Positions 43,546 through 55,255 of a DNA stretch of 64,000 bases are shown in pieces (position 1 is the first letter of the stretch; each line of letters opens with the position of its first letter). The translations under genes and the position numbers were made by a program. The DNA comes from Balamuthia mandrillaris (lineage: Eukaryota; Discosea; Longamoebia; Balamuthiidae): contig JAVKOQ010000056.1 in the NCBI GenBank assembly GCA_031835245.1, forward strand, positions 124,001-188,000, given 5' to 3'. The notes below the pieces were generated by a model. It had not been told where the DNA came from, ran no database searches, and saw nothing but the letters and a program-made list of their open reading frames with translations.

Positions 43546-44934
43546 TTATCTGTTAATAACAGGGAGCTGGGATAGTTCTCCCTTGCAGGCAGCTTCGATG
43601 AACCAGGTACCCAAGGCGTAGACTTGCTCAAACTTGCCGAGGGCGGCTCCCTCTCGCGTGCACGGGAACTTGACTGAGTAGGAATAATCTCTTGCCCCTT
43701 CCATATCAGGTGTGCGGACGACAGTGCCCTCGAAGCCCGCTCCAGGCCCACCTGTTAGCTTCAGCTTGGCACCGACGGAGAGGTCCCATAGCTGAGGAGT
43801 GCTGCCTTCCTTGAGGCGCTTGCCGTTCTGGCTTTTGGTGGCGTAGGGCACCCGGAAGACGTGAGGCTGACCCTCCACGAGGGCCTCCTCCAGCACCTTA
43901 GGCCGGTAGGGCTGCACCCGCACATCCAAGCGCATGTGGAGGGCCAAGAGGAACATGACCTGGTCTATGTTACCAAAGATGCGAAGACTGGCCAGCCGGT
44001 CCAGTTGAGTACGCTGATAACCAATGATGACAGAGCCCAAGCCCTGGCCCTTGCGAACAGCCTTCTTGGCGGGGGTGGACACCATGCGGTCTGCATTCAT
44101 GCCACAGAGGGAGGTGCCCATGGTGAGGGTCAGGTCGGCGGCTTGCTCTTCTTCCAGCATCCAGTTGAAGAGGTCGGTACGAAGGGAACCGCTCATGGGG
44201 ACGACTGGGTTGGAGGGGTCGAACCACGCGCCGTGTATCTCGTTGATGGCGTGCTGAGGGAAGCCTGCCTTTTGGGGGAGGCCATCATGGTTCTGCTGGA
44301 CCCAGTGCTTGAGGCAGCCTGCCCTATGCAGCGCCGCCAGCGTGTAGTGGGCAAAGGTCGGCTCCGCGTCGAGACCGCCGCTGGAGCGTTGTCTGCCAAC
44401 AGCCTCCTTGCCTGTGGCCTTGCTGGCGGCGGACTTGGAGGCGTAGTCGTTGATGCCGCTGGAGGTGGAGATGCCAGCTCCTGTGTAGGCCACGCAGTGC
44501 TGCGCAGAGCGAAGCAGCCGTGCCAGCGTGGCAATCTTGAGGTTGAGGGTGGCAGGTTCGTCCACATACTCGTGCGCTTTCATGGACTTGTAGCCGGGTC
44601 GTGCCTCTTCCTCGCAGTAGGTCACGAGCAGGGGAGCAGCCCAGCCTTTGCCTACACCCAGGTGCCCATGCATCTCCGCTTCAGGCACCTCCTCTTCCAT
44701 TCGTTTGGCGGTGTTGTCCTGCTTCTTGTGCTTGCTTTGTTTTCTAGTTGACTTGTAAAAGGCAGCCAGAGCGGGAAACTGCTCCTTGAACTCAGCGGCT
44801 TCCAGCCATGAAAGGGTTTCCTCCTCTTCCTTTTGTTCGTTCTCAGTGCCGCTATCCACCTGCTTCTCTCCTTCCTCTTCTTCCTCCCCGCCCAGGAGAA
44901 AGTCTGACAATCGGCCGATTAGACCTTTCTTCAT
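43546..44934 (-). CDS. Sir2-family NAD-dependent enzyme lacking the zinc ribbon
   Basis: 462 residues, intronless. NAD-binding motifs are plain: VAYTGAGISTSSGINDYASK (GAGxS...GxxD), QNHDGLPQKAG (place of QNxD), EIHGAWFDP (catalytic His followed by Gly) and LTMGTSLCGMNADRM (GTSL). The zinc-ribbon cysteines that should follow the catalytic His are absent; PSNPVVPMSGSLRTDL stands there instead. Family Sir2 enzymes deacylate lysines or, in some divergent groups, ADP-ribosylate or hydrolyse NAD. The ~100-residue C-terminal extension contains a small beta-barrel-like stretch (VGAKLKLTGGPGAGFEGTVV, similar in feel to KOW/Tudor motifs). The N-terminus is acidic. A long open frame on the opposite strand (43861-44751) is a GC-bias shadow. 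Confidence 0.85.
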   Translation of the reverse strand: MKKGLIGRLSDFLLGGEEEEEGEKQVDSGTENEQKEEEETLSWLEAAEFKEQFPALAAFYKSTRKQSKHKKQDNTAKRMEEEVPEAEMHGHLGVGKGWAAPLLVTYCEEEARPGYKSMKAHEYVDEPATLNLKIATLARLLRSAQHCVAYTGAGISTSSGINDYASKSAASKATGKEAVGRQRSSGGLDAEPTFAHYTLAALHRAGCLKHWVQQNHDGLPQKAGFPQHAINEIHGAWFDPSNPVVPMSGSLRTDLFNWMLEEEQAADLTLTMGTSLCGMNADRMVSTPAKKAVRKGQGLGSVIIGYQRTQLDRLASLRIFGNIDQVMFLLALHMRLDVRVQPYRPKVLEEALVEGQPHVFRVPYATKSQNGKRLKEGSTPQLWDLSVGAKLKLTGGPGAGFEGTVVRTPDMEGARDYSYSVKFPCTREGAALGKFEQVYALGTWFIEAACKGELSQLPVINR

Positions 44935-45509
44935 GTTGTCGTTTGCGTGTGCTAGCTCTTGTGTTAGCTCTTTGTTTTCTTGCTTGTTGGATGTCGTTTC
45001 CAGTTATGTCCTTGCTTGCCCTTTTCTTGGCATTAAAGGGGGGAGGTTGCCGTTCCGCGAAGCGGCAGCATGTTCACCTCTTTTTGTTTGAGTTGACGCG
45101 TTGTTGCGAAGATCTTATTTTCACTAAAAAGCTCATGCCCTTTGGCCTGCGCGTGATGTCAGAGGCACCTACGTGGCGCGCGTTGACCGCAGAGGGAAAG
45201 GCCGATAGGCGCAATCCTGCGGCGCTACAGCTACTCAAACATTGCATCGAGTTATGATTTCCACCAAGGTAAAACTACCTCCACAGAAGACCTACAAAAC
45301 CACACCTAATGTTCCAACACCTAAATGTCGTCCTTCTCCCCCTTGCTCTTCTTTCTCTCTCTTCTCCATTCATTGCACATTGCTCAATCCTTTTGGTCAC
45401 TTTCCGTGGAGGGGTAATATTTGTGGGCGGTAACCCTTTTTGATTTATTTTTTTTGTAAAAGTTGAGATACATACACGACCACCACAAACTACAGGAATG
45501 TTGTTGTCT
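44935..45509. other. Spacer between sirtuin start and CSN4 stop
   Basis: 575 bp without a supported gene. It includes CCTGCGGCGCTACAG near 45218-45233, the same right-end sequence seen in the palindromic unit at 7766-7878 and 38043-38151. Confidence 0.55.
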
Positions 45510-46494
45510 TTACTTAACGAGTTCAGGATACTTGGTGGTGAGGTGCTCCAGGATGGTATTCACAGCGTGACAGGCTCCCTCGATGTGGCTGTCCCACAGG
45601 TGAAGAGGTCCTCCCTCTGTTTTAACAACCACAAACTTAGTAAGTAAAAATATCACCTCACATCATCTTGCCCCAGAAAGAGGGACCCAGGAGGCGCAGA
45701 GTGGGTTACCGTTCTCGAATTGGATGAGTTTGTCAATCTGGTCAATGCTTCCCTTCATACGGCCCTCAACCATCATGCGGGCTGCCACTTGCTCTGCCTT
45801 CTCGGGCGAAATCTCTAGCAAAGAGCCAAGTTCCTCAAAGGTGATGTTATTGTAGATTTTGCTGCAGGAAAGAAGGTTGTGTTCGATAACGGCTCGTTCT
45901 AATACTGTAGAGCCATCTCCAAGTAGCGCCATTTGGTGGTCTTTGAGTCCACTGGCAAACTTTTGAACCTCGGGCTTCCTCAACACGCGCTCCAAATACC
46001 TAGGTAGGTATTATGAAAGCAGCTAAGTATTTTGATGGTTGAGAGAGAAAGAGAGAAAACTTACATCTTCTCTAGGATATCGTGAACGTCAATTTTGGAA
46101 GTACGCTCATCTTTGAAGAGGGTGGCAAGAACACGGGAACGGGAAGGGCCAGCACTGGCGAGGATGGCACAGGTGACGGCAGCCTTGAGGGCATCCATCC
46201 TTTCTTTCTCACCGAGGATCTGCGAAAGTTCGTAGTAGCGAAGGGAGGCCTCGATGAACTTCCTCTTGTGGTCCAACAGGCGAGCGAAACAGACTTTGTA
46301 GCGTAGTTGGAGGACCGGATCCTTGCAACCATGCACCAACACGGCTGCACGGTTAATGTATGTGTCAGCCATCACTGCTTCTTCTTCTTCTAGGTAGAGT
46401 TGTGCAATTTTGACGTAGATGTTAACCTTGTATTCGTTGTCCACCAAACTGAAATCCACCAAGTCAGTACAGTCATGAACGACAAGGAGAAGGG

Positions 46495-46530
<36 letters not shown>

Positions 46531-47205
46531 GAAAAAAGTTTCAGACAGCTCCAATAGATTTTGATAACATTTCAAACAACCAGTAAGTTGCGTTTGGTTG
46601 TTCTTCTAATGCGTATTTGAGTTCATCATAACAGAATATTTGCCAGCTTTCAACACTTGCAAAAAAAAGAAAGGGAAGAGGACTCAAAAAGAAGAGAGAA
46701 GGGAGAGAAAAGGAGTACCGATTGCCAGAGTCAAGAGGGATGGCCCGCAGAATGTCCGCAGCTTGCACAAAGTCTTCATCTTCCTCATAAACCTGGGCCA
46801 AAAACTCTCTAATGATGGAGACTTGCTCCTCAAAAGGCAACACGCGGGGCTGCATCTTCTCCAAAGCATAGTGGGCGATTTCTTTGTGAGCTTCGGGAGG
46901 AAGGACTTGGCTCTCCTCTGCTACGTTGTCCTTAAGCTGGAGGGCGAAAGTCTGCAAGATCTGCCTGGAGATGACAAGGGCGGTGTCCTCAGCCACCACT
47001 GTGGTAATGAAGGCCGTTAGAAAGGCTATGACGGAACAAGGTGGCAACAGTAAAACAAAGGAAACTCACTGTGATCGATCAACTCTTTGAGGCCCTCCAC
47101 ATTTTTCGCTTGAAAGAGCTCGGCGAGGAGGTCCTTGTAGTTTTGTATCCTAGTCTTCTGGTCAGCGATGCCCGCTATTTCGCCAATCTGTCTGGAAATG
47201 CTCAT
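45510..47205 (-). CDS. CSN4: COP9 signalosome subunit 4
   Basis: 398 residues (the animal protein is 406) from five exons: 47205-47070, 46998-46719, 46448-46065, 45999-45710, 45616-45510. Strong landmarks: [70 protein letters not shown], then the PCI domain with [35 protein letters not shown] and [17 protein letters not shown]4 is a PCI subunit of the complex that removes NE D D8 (NEDD8) from cullins in nucleus and cytoplasm. The start [12 protein letters not shown] fits the family N-terminus. It is divergent from the T-protein gene, 354 bp away. Confidence 0.95.
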
Positions 47206-47559
47206 TGCCGCAACGTGTGCCCCTTGTTGTTGTTGCAGAAGGAAGAAGTCCTTTGGAGTGTGTGTGTGTGTGTGTGTAACCCCCACAAAAAAAACACGGG
47301 CAGTGGCCTCTTTCTCTGAAGAATAGGGCTTGAGGGGGCAACAACCCCCTAAACCTAGCTCTCGCCAACGCAACCCTAACCTTGCCGCCGGATCGAACTT
47401 CAGATCAACAGAAAGGTGGGACCCACCCACCTTATTCTTATTCTCGAGAATAAAACCCAAGTCGTGTTGTGCAGGGAGTAATATCCTCTTGCTCTCTACT
47501 GCCTCATCACCACTACTACCCCCCTCCCTATCGCCTGTTACTCTCCGCTGCTGTCTGCC

Positions 47560-49296
47560 ATGTTGAAAGGAAGAGGGACTTACGCTTGTGCCTCGCTGGG
47601 AAGCACGCTGTGCCACAAGCCTGTTCTCAGCCGGTCTTATGCCGCCCCTGCCGCTTCGCAGGCACGCTTACAGCCATTGGCGCTCTCCACTCCTGTTAAA
47701 CGGGGCGTGGTTCTCTCACTAACCACAAGTGCTTTTTTGTTCCAGGCTCTGAAGCGAACCGCGTTGCATGACTTACACCAAGAGCTTGGAGCCAAGATGG
47801 TGCCGTTTTGCGGGTGGGACATGCCCATTCAATACACTCACAGCATTACCGAGTCACACGTCCACACTCGCACTAGAGCTGGCCTCTTTGATGTTTCTCA
47901 CATGGGTCAACTTAAGCACGTTTTTCTTCACCCTTTCTTTCGTTCAGGGGGTGGTCACCCCCAAGCGACTAACAAAACAACGAAACAGGTTGACAGGAAA
48001 GGATAGAATAGCATTCTTGGAGAGTTTGGTGGTTGGAGACTTGGAGGGCTTACAACAGGACCAAGCCCGTCTTTCTCTGTTCACCAACGAAAAGGGAGGT
48101 ATCAAGGACGACACTGTCATAAGCAAGGGTCAAGACCACCTCTATGTTGTCATAAACGCAGGTTGCGCCGACAAGGACATTGCGCACCTCCGCCAACACC
48201 TTGCTGCCTTTAGGGACAAAGGTGGCGACGTGCAAATGGAGGTCCTCACTGACCACTCCCTACTTGCTTTGCAAGGTACTCCTCTAATTGTGGTTGTGGT
48301 TGTGGTTGTGGTTGTGGTTGTGGTTGTGGTTGTGGTTGTGGTTGTGGTTGTGGTTGTGGTTGTGGCTGGCTTCTAAATCAGAAAAAATCCATTCCATTTT
48401 CATTGTTTGAAATGAAAAGGCCCAGAAGCCGCCAAAGTGCTATCCCAGTTTGTTTCTGGGGATTTGTCACAGTTGAAATTCATGCATGGCAAACCTATGC
48501 CTGTCAACGGTATTAAGGACTGCCGCGTGACACGTTGTGGCTACACGGGGGAAGACGGCTTTGAGGTTTGTTTTGTGACCTTAGTACTAAGTTGTAGTTG
48601 TCTCCTTTAACCTTTTCCTTATTCTTTCGAAAGGTTTCAGTGCCTTCTAAACACATTGTTAACTTCGCACGACAATTGTTGGCCAATGAAGCGGTGATGC
48701 CTGTTGGTTTGGCAGCTAGGGACAGTCTCCGTTTGGAGGCAGGACTTTGCCTTTATGGTAATGACATTGACGAAGACACAACCCCCGTTGAGGCAGCTCT
48801 TACTTGGACCATTGGTTCGTCATCTGTTCTCCTGTTTCTTCTCACCTCTCATGTCACATTGCTGACCCTATATTTGTTCGTGTTTGGCACAATGCAGGAA
48901 AGAGAAGACGACAAGAGGGTGGGTTTCCTGGCGCTGATATTATCTTGAAACAAATGAAGGAGGGAGTATCTCGGAAGCGTGTAGGTTTTGTACTCGAGGA
49001 AGGCATTGCCAGAGGTGTCTATCCCTTTTCTTGCTGTCTCGCATTCTCTTCTCTTTTGTCTCACCTCAACATCAACAGCACATGCTCCCATTTTCGCCAA
49101 AGAAGATGATAAGGAGATAGGACTGGTTACAAGCGGAGGATTCGGACCTTCTCTGAGGAAAGCGATAGCGATGGGTTATGTGCCCTCCGAACTGGCGCAA
49201 CCAGGTAGCCCCGTTCGCATCTCTGTGCGCAAAAACATGTTCCCGGCCACCGTTTCCAAAATGCCATTCCTCCCGTCTGGCTACTACAAGCCCTGA
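47560..49296 (+). CDS. gcvT: Aminomethyltransferase, glycine cleavage system T-protein (mitochondrial)
   Basis: About 434 residues from six exons: 47560-47915, 47989-48275, 48420-48565, 48634-48814, 48898-49014, 49079-49296. The first ~60 residues are Arg/Ala/Ser-rich with few acids, a mitochondrial targeting signal. The folate-binding fold follows: [89 protein letters not shown] and a C-terminal barrel ending [11 protein letters not shown]. It transfers the aminomethyl carbon to tetrahydrofolate. The exon 1-2 join that restores the family spacing (HMGQLK, then LTGKDR) needs a GC donor at 47916. A 39-nt in-frame stretch (about 47712-47750) might be a further tiny intron. Confidence 0.93.
48286..48366 (+). 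repeat. (GTTGTG)n hexanucleotide repeat in T-protein intron
   Basis: About thirteen GTTGTG units inside intron 48276-48419. The unit is unstable in principle but lies wholly in the intron. Confidence 0.9.
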
Positions 49297-49493
49297 AACT
49301 TTGGTTGTACTTGTTTTCTTTCTTTCTGTCGTATCACGATCATATGTGGCCATCTTTTTTCTCTGCTCTCCTTGTTCTTCCTTCCTTCCCTCACTACAAG
49401 CAAGATAAGGCATAGAGACGCGATGGAACGAAACATACGAACCATGAGCGAAGAAAAGCTTTTCTGAAGGGCAAATAAGAAGGAAAACATACA

Positions 49494-51748
49494 CTAAAGA
49501 CCTCCATCCTCTCCAATACTGCGACTATCACCGCTGTGAGACAAAAAAGCAGCAGTGGATTGCTTTGTTGGTGTTGTTGGAGAAGCAGAGGAAGTAGAAG
49601 GAACGGAAGAGCCAAACCGACGACCAAACATCTTTTGGTCAACGGCAAGAATGTCATCCGGCAAGCGAAGGAAAGAGGGATCTATAGCAGGACGAAGTCC
49701 TGATAGACTCTCTACAAACTGCAAACTTCGGCTGAGTTTTGTGCAGAGGAGAGGAGTGAGCGCTGTCACTACCATCTTCAACAAAAATGTTGGATGCACC
49801 ACGTAGAATTTTCTCAATGTTTGGCTATACTTTTGCTCGAAGAGGGCGTGCAATCGCCGAAGCCAGTTGAGGTCTGGTTGTTGTTGCTTCGTCATGTTGG
49901 TGTGCAGGTACACAACGTTATAGTCCCGTTTGGTGGCTATTGGATGGAGTACTTGAATAATATACAAAAGTACTCTTTCTTGAAGTTGAGGATTGGGTGG
50001 CATTCTGTTTATTTTAAAAATGTTAACTTCCTTTGGGGGGGGGGATACTAAAATAAAACAAATGGATAGGTTCTTACCTGTTGCCAATAAACACAAGGAG
50101 AGGAAAACCTCGCGCGTCCTCTCCGGCGTTGTACATAATATTCAAGCGAGATATATCGGAAAGATCAGTGCTCTCAGTAGAGGCCCACAATGCATCGTAT
50201 ACACGGTCTTGTGGGGAGCGTGCCACCTCGGCTGCTTCTACCTTCTCTTCTCGCAGTTTGTCAGGATCCTCCTGTTTGGGAGATTTTTGCATTAGCATTA
50301 TCACTTACGACTCGACAAAGCATTTAGGAGGAAAGGAAACGAACCAACATGTTGGTAAGAGCCAAGATTTCCTCCTTCCGGTATCCCAGAAATTCTTCAT
50401 CGACGCTCTCATCTTCTCCTTCTGCATTGTAGCACCGGCTATCCTCTTCTTCCTCCACTTCGTGTTCTCCCACCTCTTCTTCTGTTTCTCCTTTCTCTTC
50501 AGAAGTGACCGGAAAGGCTACAATTCGTATCTTCCTCTCTTCTATTGACGTTTCTCCAAGAGCGTTACCGGTATCAGCGGGCAAAAGCACTTTAGCCAGC
50601 TGCTCTTCTTCTTTTGTTCTTGGAAAGTAGAGCGGAAGGACATTGGAATAAAGCTCTAGGTCGTCATCGTTGTCCATGCAAAACACCACTCGTCCCACAT
50701 ATTGAGGATACCGCTCCATAAACCGGCGCACGGTTCCTGTTAATAAGACGAAAAGAGTTAGTGACCTGCTATGACCAAAACCTAATATGCGGAGGAGCAG
50801 GTACGAATGGCAATGTGCGCTGCATTGCTTGGAGGAAATAGTCGTCGCTTCAAGTTGATAACACTGAAGGCAATGCTTTCCAACTGGTTTTCCGCCATCA
50901 ACTGAAGGCAATTGCGGTAGCACTAAAACAGCAACAAGCATATTATCAAAAAGGGACCACGTAAGTTCTCATTTCTTATAAAAACACAGCTATCCTCAAC
51001 GTACACTGTGTAACGCATTCTCTGCTGCTGTTACATATTTATCATTGTAGCGCGGACCAACCGTGTGTATTATGTTGCTTTAAAGCAGTCCTTAGCACCC
51101 ATGGATAGGAGGCTCGTCAGAGAGGAGAGGGGAGAGATACCTCGCAGGAAGATCAAAGGCTGGTGTTATTTTGGCCTCGCCAGAACGACAACCCTCCAGC
51201 CGTGAAACCACTTCAATGAGGTTGGGTCCTGCAATCTTGAACAGGCGGTCATTCAAAGGATTTTGCTCTGTGAAGGTCTCGTTGGTGGAGTGAACTGTTT
51301 GAGTTTAGTTTTTTTTTTGTGGATATATGGTATTGTGAGTGGTGGTGTTGAAAAGAAGCACCAAAAAAAGCAGGGGTTAGTACCGATGGCACCCACTCTT
51401 AAGCTACACAAGTCTCCTCTCCTATCGTTGGTTTGTCAGAAGATGAAGAGAAACAGTGAAAAAGAAGGAAAAAGGAGGAACAGGGAGGAGGGCAAAAAAG
51501 AGAACATGAAAAACAAAGAAACATAAACCAGAGGAGGAAATGGCACGGGTGCGAAAACAAAAAAAAGAAGAGAAAGAGAACCATAGGCTAAGCTTCAGGT
51601 TGAGCGGGAGAGAGAACGGAAAGCGAGAGGGCTTGCGGAGAGCAGGGTGGTCAGCGTGCTCGGAAATGCCCTGCAAAGCAGGGCTGGAGTGGTGGCTGGT
51701 CTGTTGCTGCCAACAAGGCAGCTCCTCCACTGAGTACACTTTATCCAT
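49494..51748 (-). CDS. GDAP2: GDAP2-like protein: macro domain plus CRAL-TRIO domain
   Basis: 548 residues (the animal protein is about 497) from eight exons: 51748-51582, 51421-51384, 51294-51141, 51077-51005, 50922-50805, 50736-50345, 50271-50078, 50004-49494. It starts MDKVYSVEELPCWQQQ. The macro domain reads LWRGDLCSLRVGAIVHSTNE, FKIAGPNLIEVVSRLEGCRS, IIHTVGPRYND and NAAHIAIRTVRRFMERYP; LYFPRTKEEEQL is a GDAP2 signature. An acidic linker leads to the CRAL-TRIO (Sec14-like) half: ERVLLYIIQVLHPIATKRDY, VVYLHTNMT and KFYVVHPTFLLKMVV. Macro domains bind ADP-ribose, CRAL-TRIO domains bind small lipids; the joint role is not established. In the macro domain NTTN-type sequence is HSTN, so enzymatic activity is uncertain. 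Confidence 0.93.
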
Positions 51749-52595
51749 GTGGCTATTATGTTTGTGCATCGTGCTTCTGGTGTGCTTTCCCACCTCTGTC
51801 ACCGTTCTTACTTCTTCGTTTTCGCTGTTGTGACAAAAAGTTGCACTCTCTTTCCAACAACGTGCGTTTGCTTGTTGTTGCGTTTTTCGTTTGAAGCGGG
51901 GGGCAGTAGTTCAGTTGGTGGGTGGCACGGCCGCAGGGCGATTGATTGAGGGCCTTCCCCGCACCACCGCTCCTCTCTGCAGAGTCTTTCAGAGGAGAAG
52001 CCAACCAAATCCCAACGAAGAGACAGACCTGTCTCTCCTCTGCAAAGCGCCACACACCTAACCAACGCGCAATGGTTTGGTGTGGCAGTGGTCCTTGTCG
52101 ACACTGATTTTTCCCGCTGAAAGTCAGCGGGGAAGCGGAGGACTTTTTTGTTGCCCTTTTATCCCTTGCCATTTCTTTTCAGTCAACCAGGGCTTTCCCT
52201 TTCTTGGGTGAAGTCCTAACCGCTAACCCTAACCTAAACCGGCTGCAGGTCTCCCAAAGAATAGCACGGCTGCGGCTGCTACTGCTTGCCAACAACCACC
52301 GCCCCCAAAAAGAAAGACAGAGAAAAAAGCCCCCCATACATAAGAGAAGCCCTCATACATAAGAGAGTGGGAGGGGTTAGTGGCTGAACAGTTTGGTTCT
52401 TTTTTTTGCAAAGCAGTGCACCTCACTACGGACCACCACCACCGCTACTGTTTAATCGAACAACAGCGCTTGCTTGCCTCTGTCGCTTCTACAGCACTTT
52501 TGTTGGCTGCTCTTCAAGATAAACACAGAAAGTGGCAGCACCCTCTCCGCTGGTCTTAGTCTACCCAAAACAAAGAACAAGCAGAAGAGTAAAGG
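51749..52595. promoter_or_regulatory. Divergent spacer of GDAP2 and sestrin
   Basis: 847 bp between the two start codons. No convincing gene. AGTTCAGTTGGTGGGTGGC near 51908 imitates a tRNA A box but lacks any T-loop partner. CCTCATACATAAGAGA and CCCATACATAAGAGA repeat near 52332-52364. Confidence 0.4.
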
Positions 52596-55063
52596 ATGGA
52601 CTCACCCGATTGGAGGCGAGACACGTCTCCTCCTCCCCCTTCAACGCCCAGCCCTGGCTCGCAACACCAGCGACCGCTCCCTGCTGCCAAGTCTCCTCGC
52701 TCCAGCCTCCCGCTGGAGCTGGAGCTGGACCAAAGTGCCGCCTGCTTCCAGACCATCTGCGTCGCTGATCCAGCGGAGCGAGCGGAGGCTTTGGAGAGCT
52801 TGCTCCAGTTCCTGCGCGACCAGGGAAATACCGAGAAAGGCAAGATGTTTCTTCGCTCGCAACTTCCACGCATGGTGCGGCTAAGCTGCCAGTGCCCCTT
52901 TCCTGATGTCCGTGAAGCCTTTGCTGAGCTACTCAAGTTTTGCAGTGAGGTTCTATTTCGCTACTGCTCTCTCTGCTCTCTGCTCTCTGCTCTCTGCTCT
53001 CTGCTCTCTGCTCTCTGCTCTCTGCTCTCTGCTCTCTGCTCTCTGCTCTCTGCTCTCTGCTCTCCTCCCTCTGCTCTCTGCTCTCTGCTCTCTGCTCTCT
53101 GCTCTCTGCTCTCTGCTCTCGTTCTCTCCTCTCTCGTCTCCGGTCTCCCTTCGCCACTGTTGTCTCTACTCTCTTATGGTTGCGCTGTAACGGAATCGAG
53201 GTGCGGACTAACTCTGACCTCACAAAGGAGCTGCATATGGAGTTGCCACGATGGCATGGGGTTAGCGCGTTTGTGGATGAAAAGGAGCTTGTTCCGCTTG
53301 ATTCTGATGATGAGCTCACTCAAAGACTATTTGCAGAGATCTTTGTGCAAAGTGGGCGGCTGCCTCACTTCCTGCGGGTGCTGGCATGGCATGGGGGTTT
53401 CTTGGAAAGGTTCTATCAGACATACTCGCTTGTGATGACGGCGTCAGGTCCTTTGCAGCTGCACATACGCAGCTACATAGCGATAATGGCGGCTAGCCAG
53501 TATGAGTGCCTCTATCTTGTTCGTCTCATGGAGCAAGACTATCTTGCCAATGGTGGAGACCCTGCTTGGCTTGCTGGCATTTCCTACATCCCTAAAAAAT
53601 TGGTTTGTTGCTTCCTTCCTTTGTGTGAAGCTTCTGTTTGGCTTGTCCCGTTTCATATGAGCGTGCAAAGTGACCAACTTTTCGTATCCCTTAGGCCTCC
53701 TTGTTGGAAATTAATTGCTTGCTCGCACATCAACCGTGGCTTCTCAAGAAAGACCACATTGCAGTTTCGTTCTTTCTCTCCCTTTTTCGTGCTCTCTTTC
53801 TTCTTGTTCTTGTTCTTCCGCATTCCCTTCATTGTTTCTCACTGCAACGCTGTGACAATTTGCCGGAATCAATAGAAAGTAGCCAAGGGGGCTGATGCCT
53901 GGTCGATAGGGGAGCTGGTGCATGCCCTTGTTATTATGTCGACATTCCGCTTCATGGCAGGCGTCGTGTTTGGTTGTGGTATACTTCCAGAGTTAGATAT
54001 GAACGTAGAAGAGACCATCAACTTAGAGGATCTGCGAGGTACATCATTCCACTCCCTTGTTGAGACACTGCCAACCACCTTTTTCCTGATATTTGCCATA
54101 CAATAGCATCAGCTAAACCTGACATCAGAATGTCAGAGGAGCTTGCCAAAGTGGTCAGTGCCTTGACTGGCAGCAAGAACTCAAGTGAACAGGATGAGGA
54201 GGACCAGCCACAATCACAGAGGCTTGTTTTTGAGAACGCGGCCATGAACGGTTTGTAAAACTTCTACATATGGCAGAGGTCGCATCAGGAAATTACTAAC
54301 CGCGCAACCACCATCCACAGAAGAAGAAGGTGCAGCGACCAAAGCAGCAAGTGAGGAGGCTCCGCGTGAAGATAAACGAACGGCGATTACCGGAGAGAAT
54401 AGCAGTGCATATGTACAGAAATATGTGGGTGAGTTTAAGGGGCATCACGTGGACTTCGATGTTCGGTCCAAGGATTATTCCGTCTTTCATGTCCAATACT
54501 ACAGTTGGAAGGAGCATGGCTACGCTCTAGTCAGCCGCTTCTTTGCCGATGTGGCTCCGTTGCTTGATGACGAATTTGATTACATCTATTATATGACTGA
54601 CCGCTCGTATGCTATTCTCTTCGTTCTCTCCTCTCCAAACCAAACATACTGAACAACGATCTCATCCAATGTAGGATCGCGAGCCACGTCAATGTGGACA
54701 CGAGCCCCTTCCGAGAGGCTGTATGGTATTACGTTCATCGCATCAACGGCTTGCTGCACGCCGACTATGACTATCGAAATGTACATTATCCCTGTTTAGC
54801 AGCCCCTCTCTTTATGGTGTTTCTTATCACTAAATGGCATTTGTTTTTGTCCTCAGGTAAACCTGTATCTAAACCGGTCCATAAAGCATTTTGCCAAAAA
54901 GGCATCATGCTCTCCGAAAACCATAACCTACAACGATTTTGTGAATATCGGGTTGGACCTGCGAGCAGACGAGAAGTGCCATGTAAGCCTGCTGGCCGCC
55001 GAAGCTGCACGACAAGCCGAGCTACTCTATGGCCTCTATGCTGTTATGCAGTTTATGACATAG
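52596..55063 (+). CDS. Sestrin
   Basis: 576 residues (animal sestrins 480-550) from eight exons: 52596-52949, 53201-53602, 53695-53763, 53876-54038, 54107-54250, 54321-54606, 54675-54780, 54857-55063. N-terminal half: FLRVLAWHGGFLERFYQTY, GPLQLHIRSYIAIMAAS, YECLYLVRLMEQDYLANGGD and WSIGELVHALVIMS. C-terminal half: YYSWKEHGYALVSRFFADVA, VDTSPFREAVWYYVHRING, HADYDYRNVN and HVSLLAAEAARQ, ending AVMQFMT. Sestrins restrain TORC1 through GATOR2 and have an AhpD-like redox half. The redox Cys and the Tyr two residues on are kept, but the His expected at +7 is Met. From memory of human SESN2, the DD pair for GATOR2 contact is AD here, and the leucine-pocket Glu is kept (ADEKCHVSLL) while the Trp is not. 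Confidence 0.93.
52967..53124 (+). repeat. (CTCTCTG)n heptanucleotide repeat in sestrin intron 1
   Basis: About twenty CTCTCTG units with one interruption, inside intron 52950-53200. Frames open through it on both strands are repeat artefacts. Confidence 0.93.
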
Positions 55064-55255
55064 ACACACAACGAAACCAAAAACAAAACAAACATCTCCT
55101 CTTCTCTCTTTCAATCCATTTTTTCTATTTCAAATTTTCGTTGTTGTCTTATGTTGTTGTTTATGTTGTTATTGTGGTTGTTGTTTATGTTGTTATTGTG
55201 GTTGTTGTTCATCTACAAAGGAAAGGCAAATTGAGAAAAAGTGTCTTCTTTCCAA

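Noticed and set aside
43861-44751. 296-residue open frame on the plus strand opposite the sirtuin
   Set aside because: It mirrors the sirtuin codons, has no recognisable domain and is explained by high third-position GC on the opposite strand.
51898-51975. tRNA gene suggested by AGTAGTTCAGTTGGTGGGTGG
   Set aside because: There is an A-box look-alike only; no T-loop, no anticodon arm and no acceptor pairing.
52966-53319. Open frames through the CTCTCTG repeat, and the idea of a CRISPR-like array
   Set aside because: Head-to-tail heptanucleotides without spacers inside a sestrin intron; not an array.
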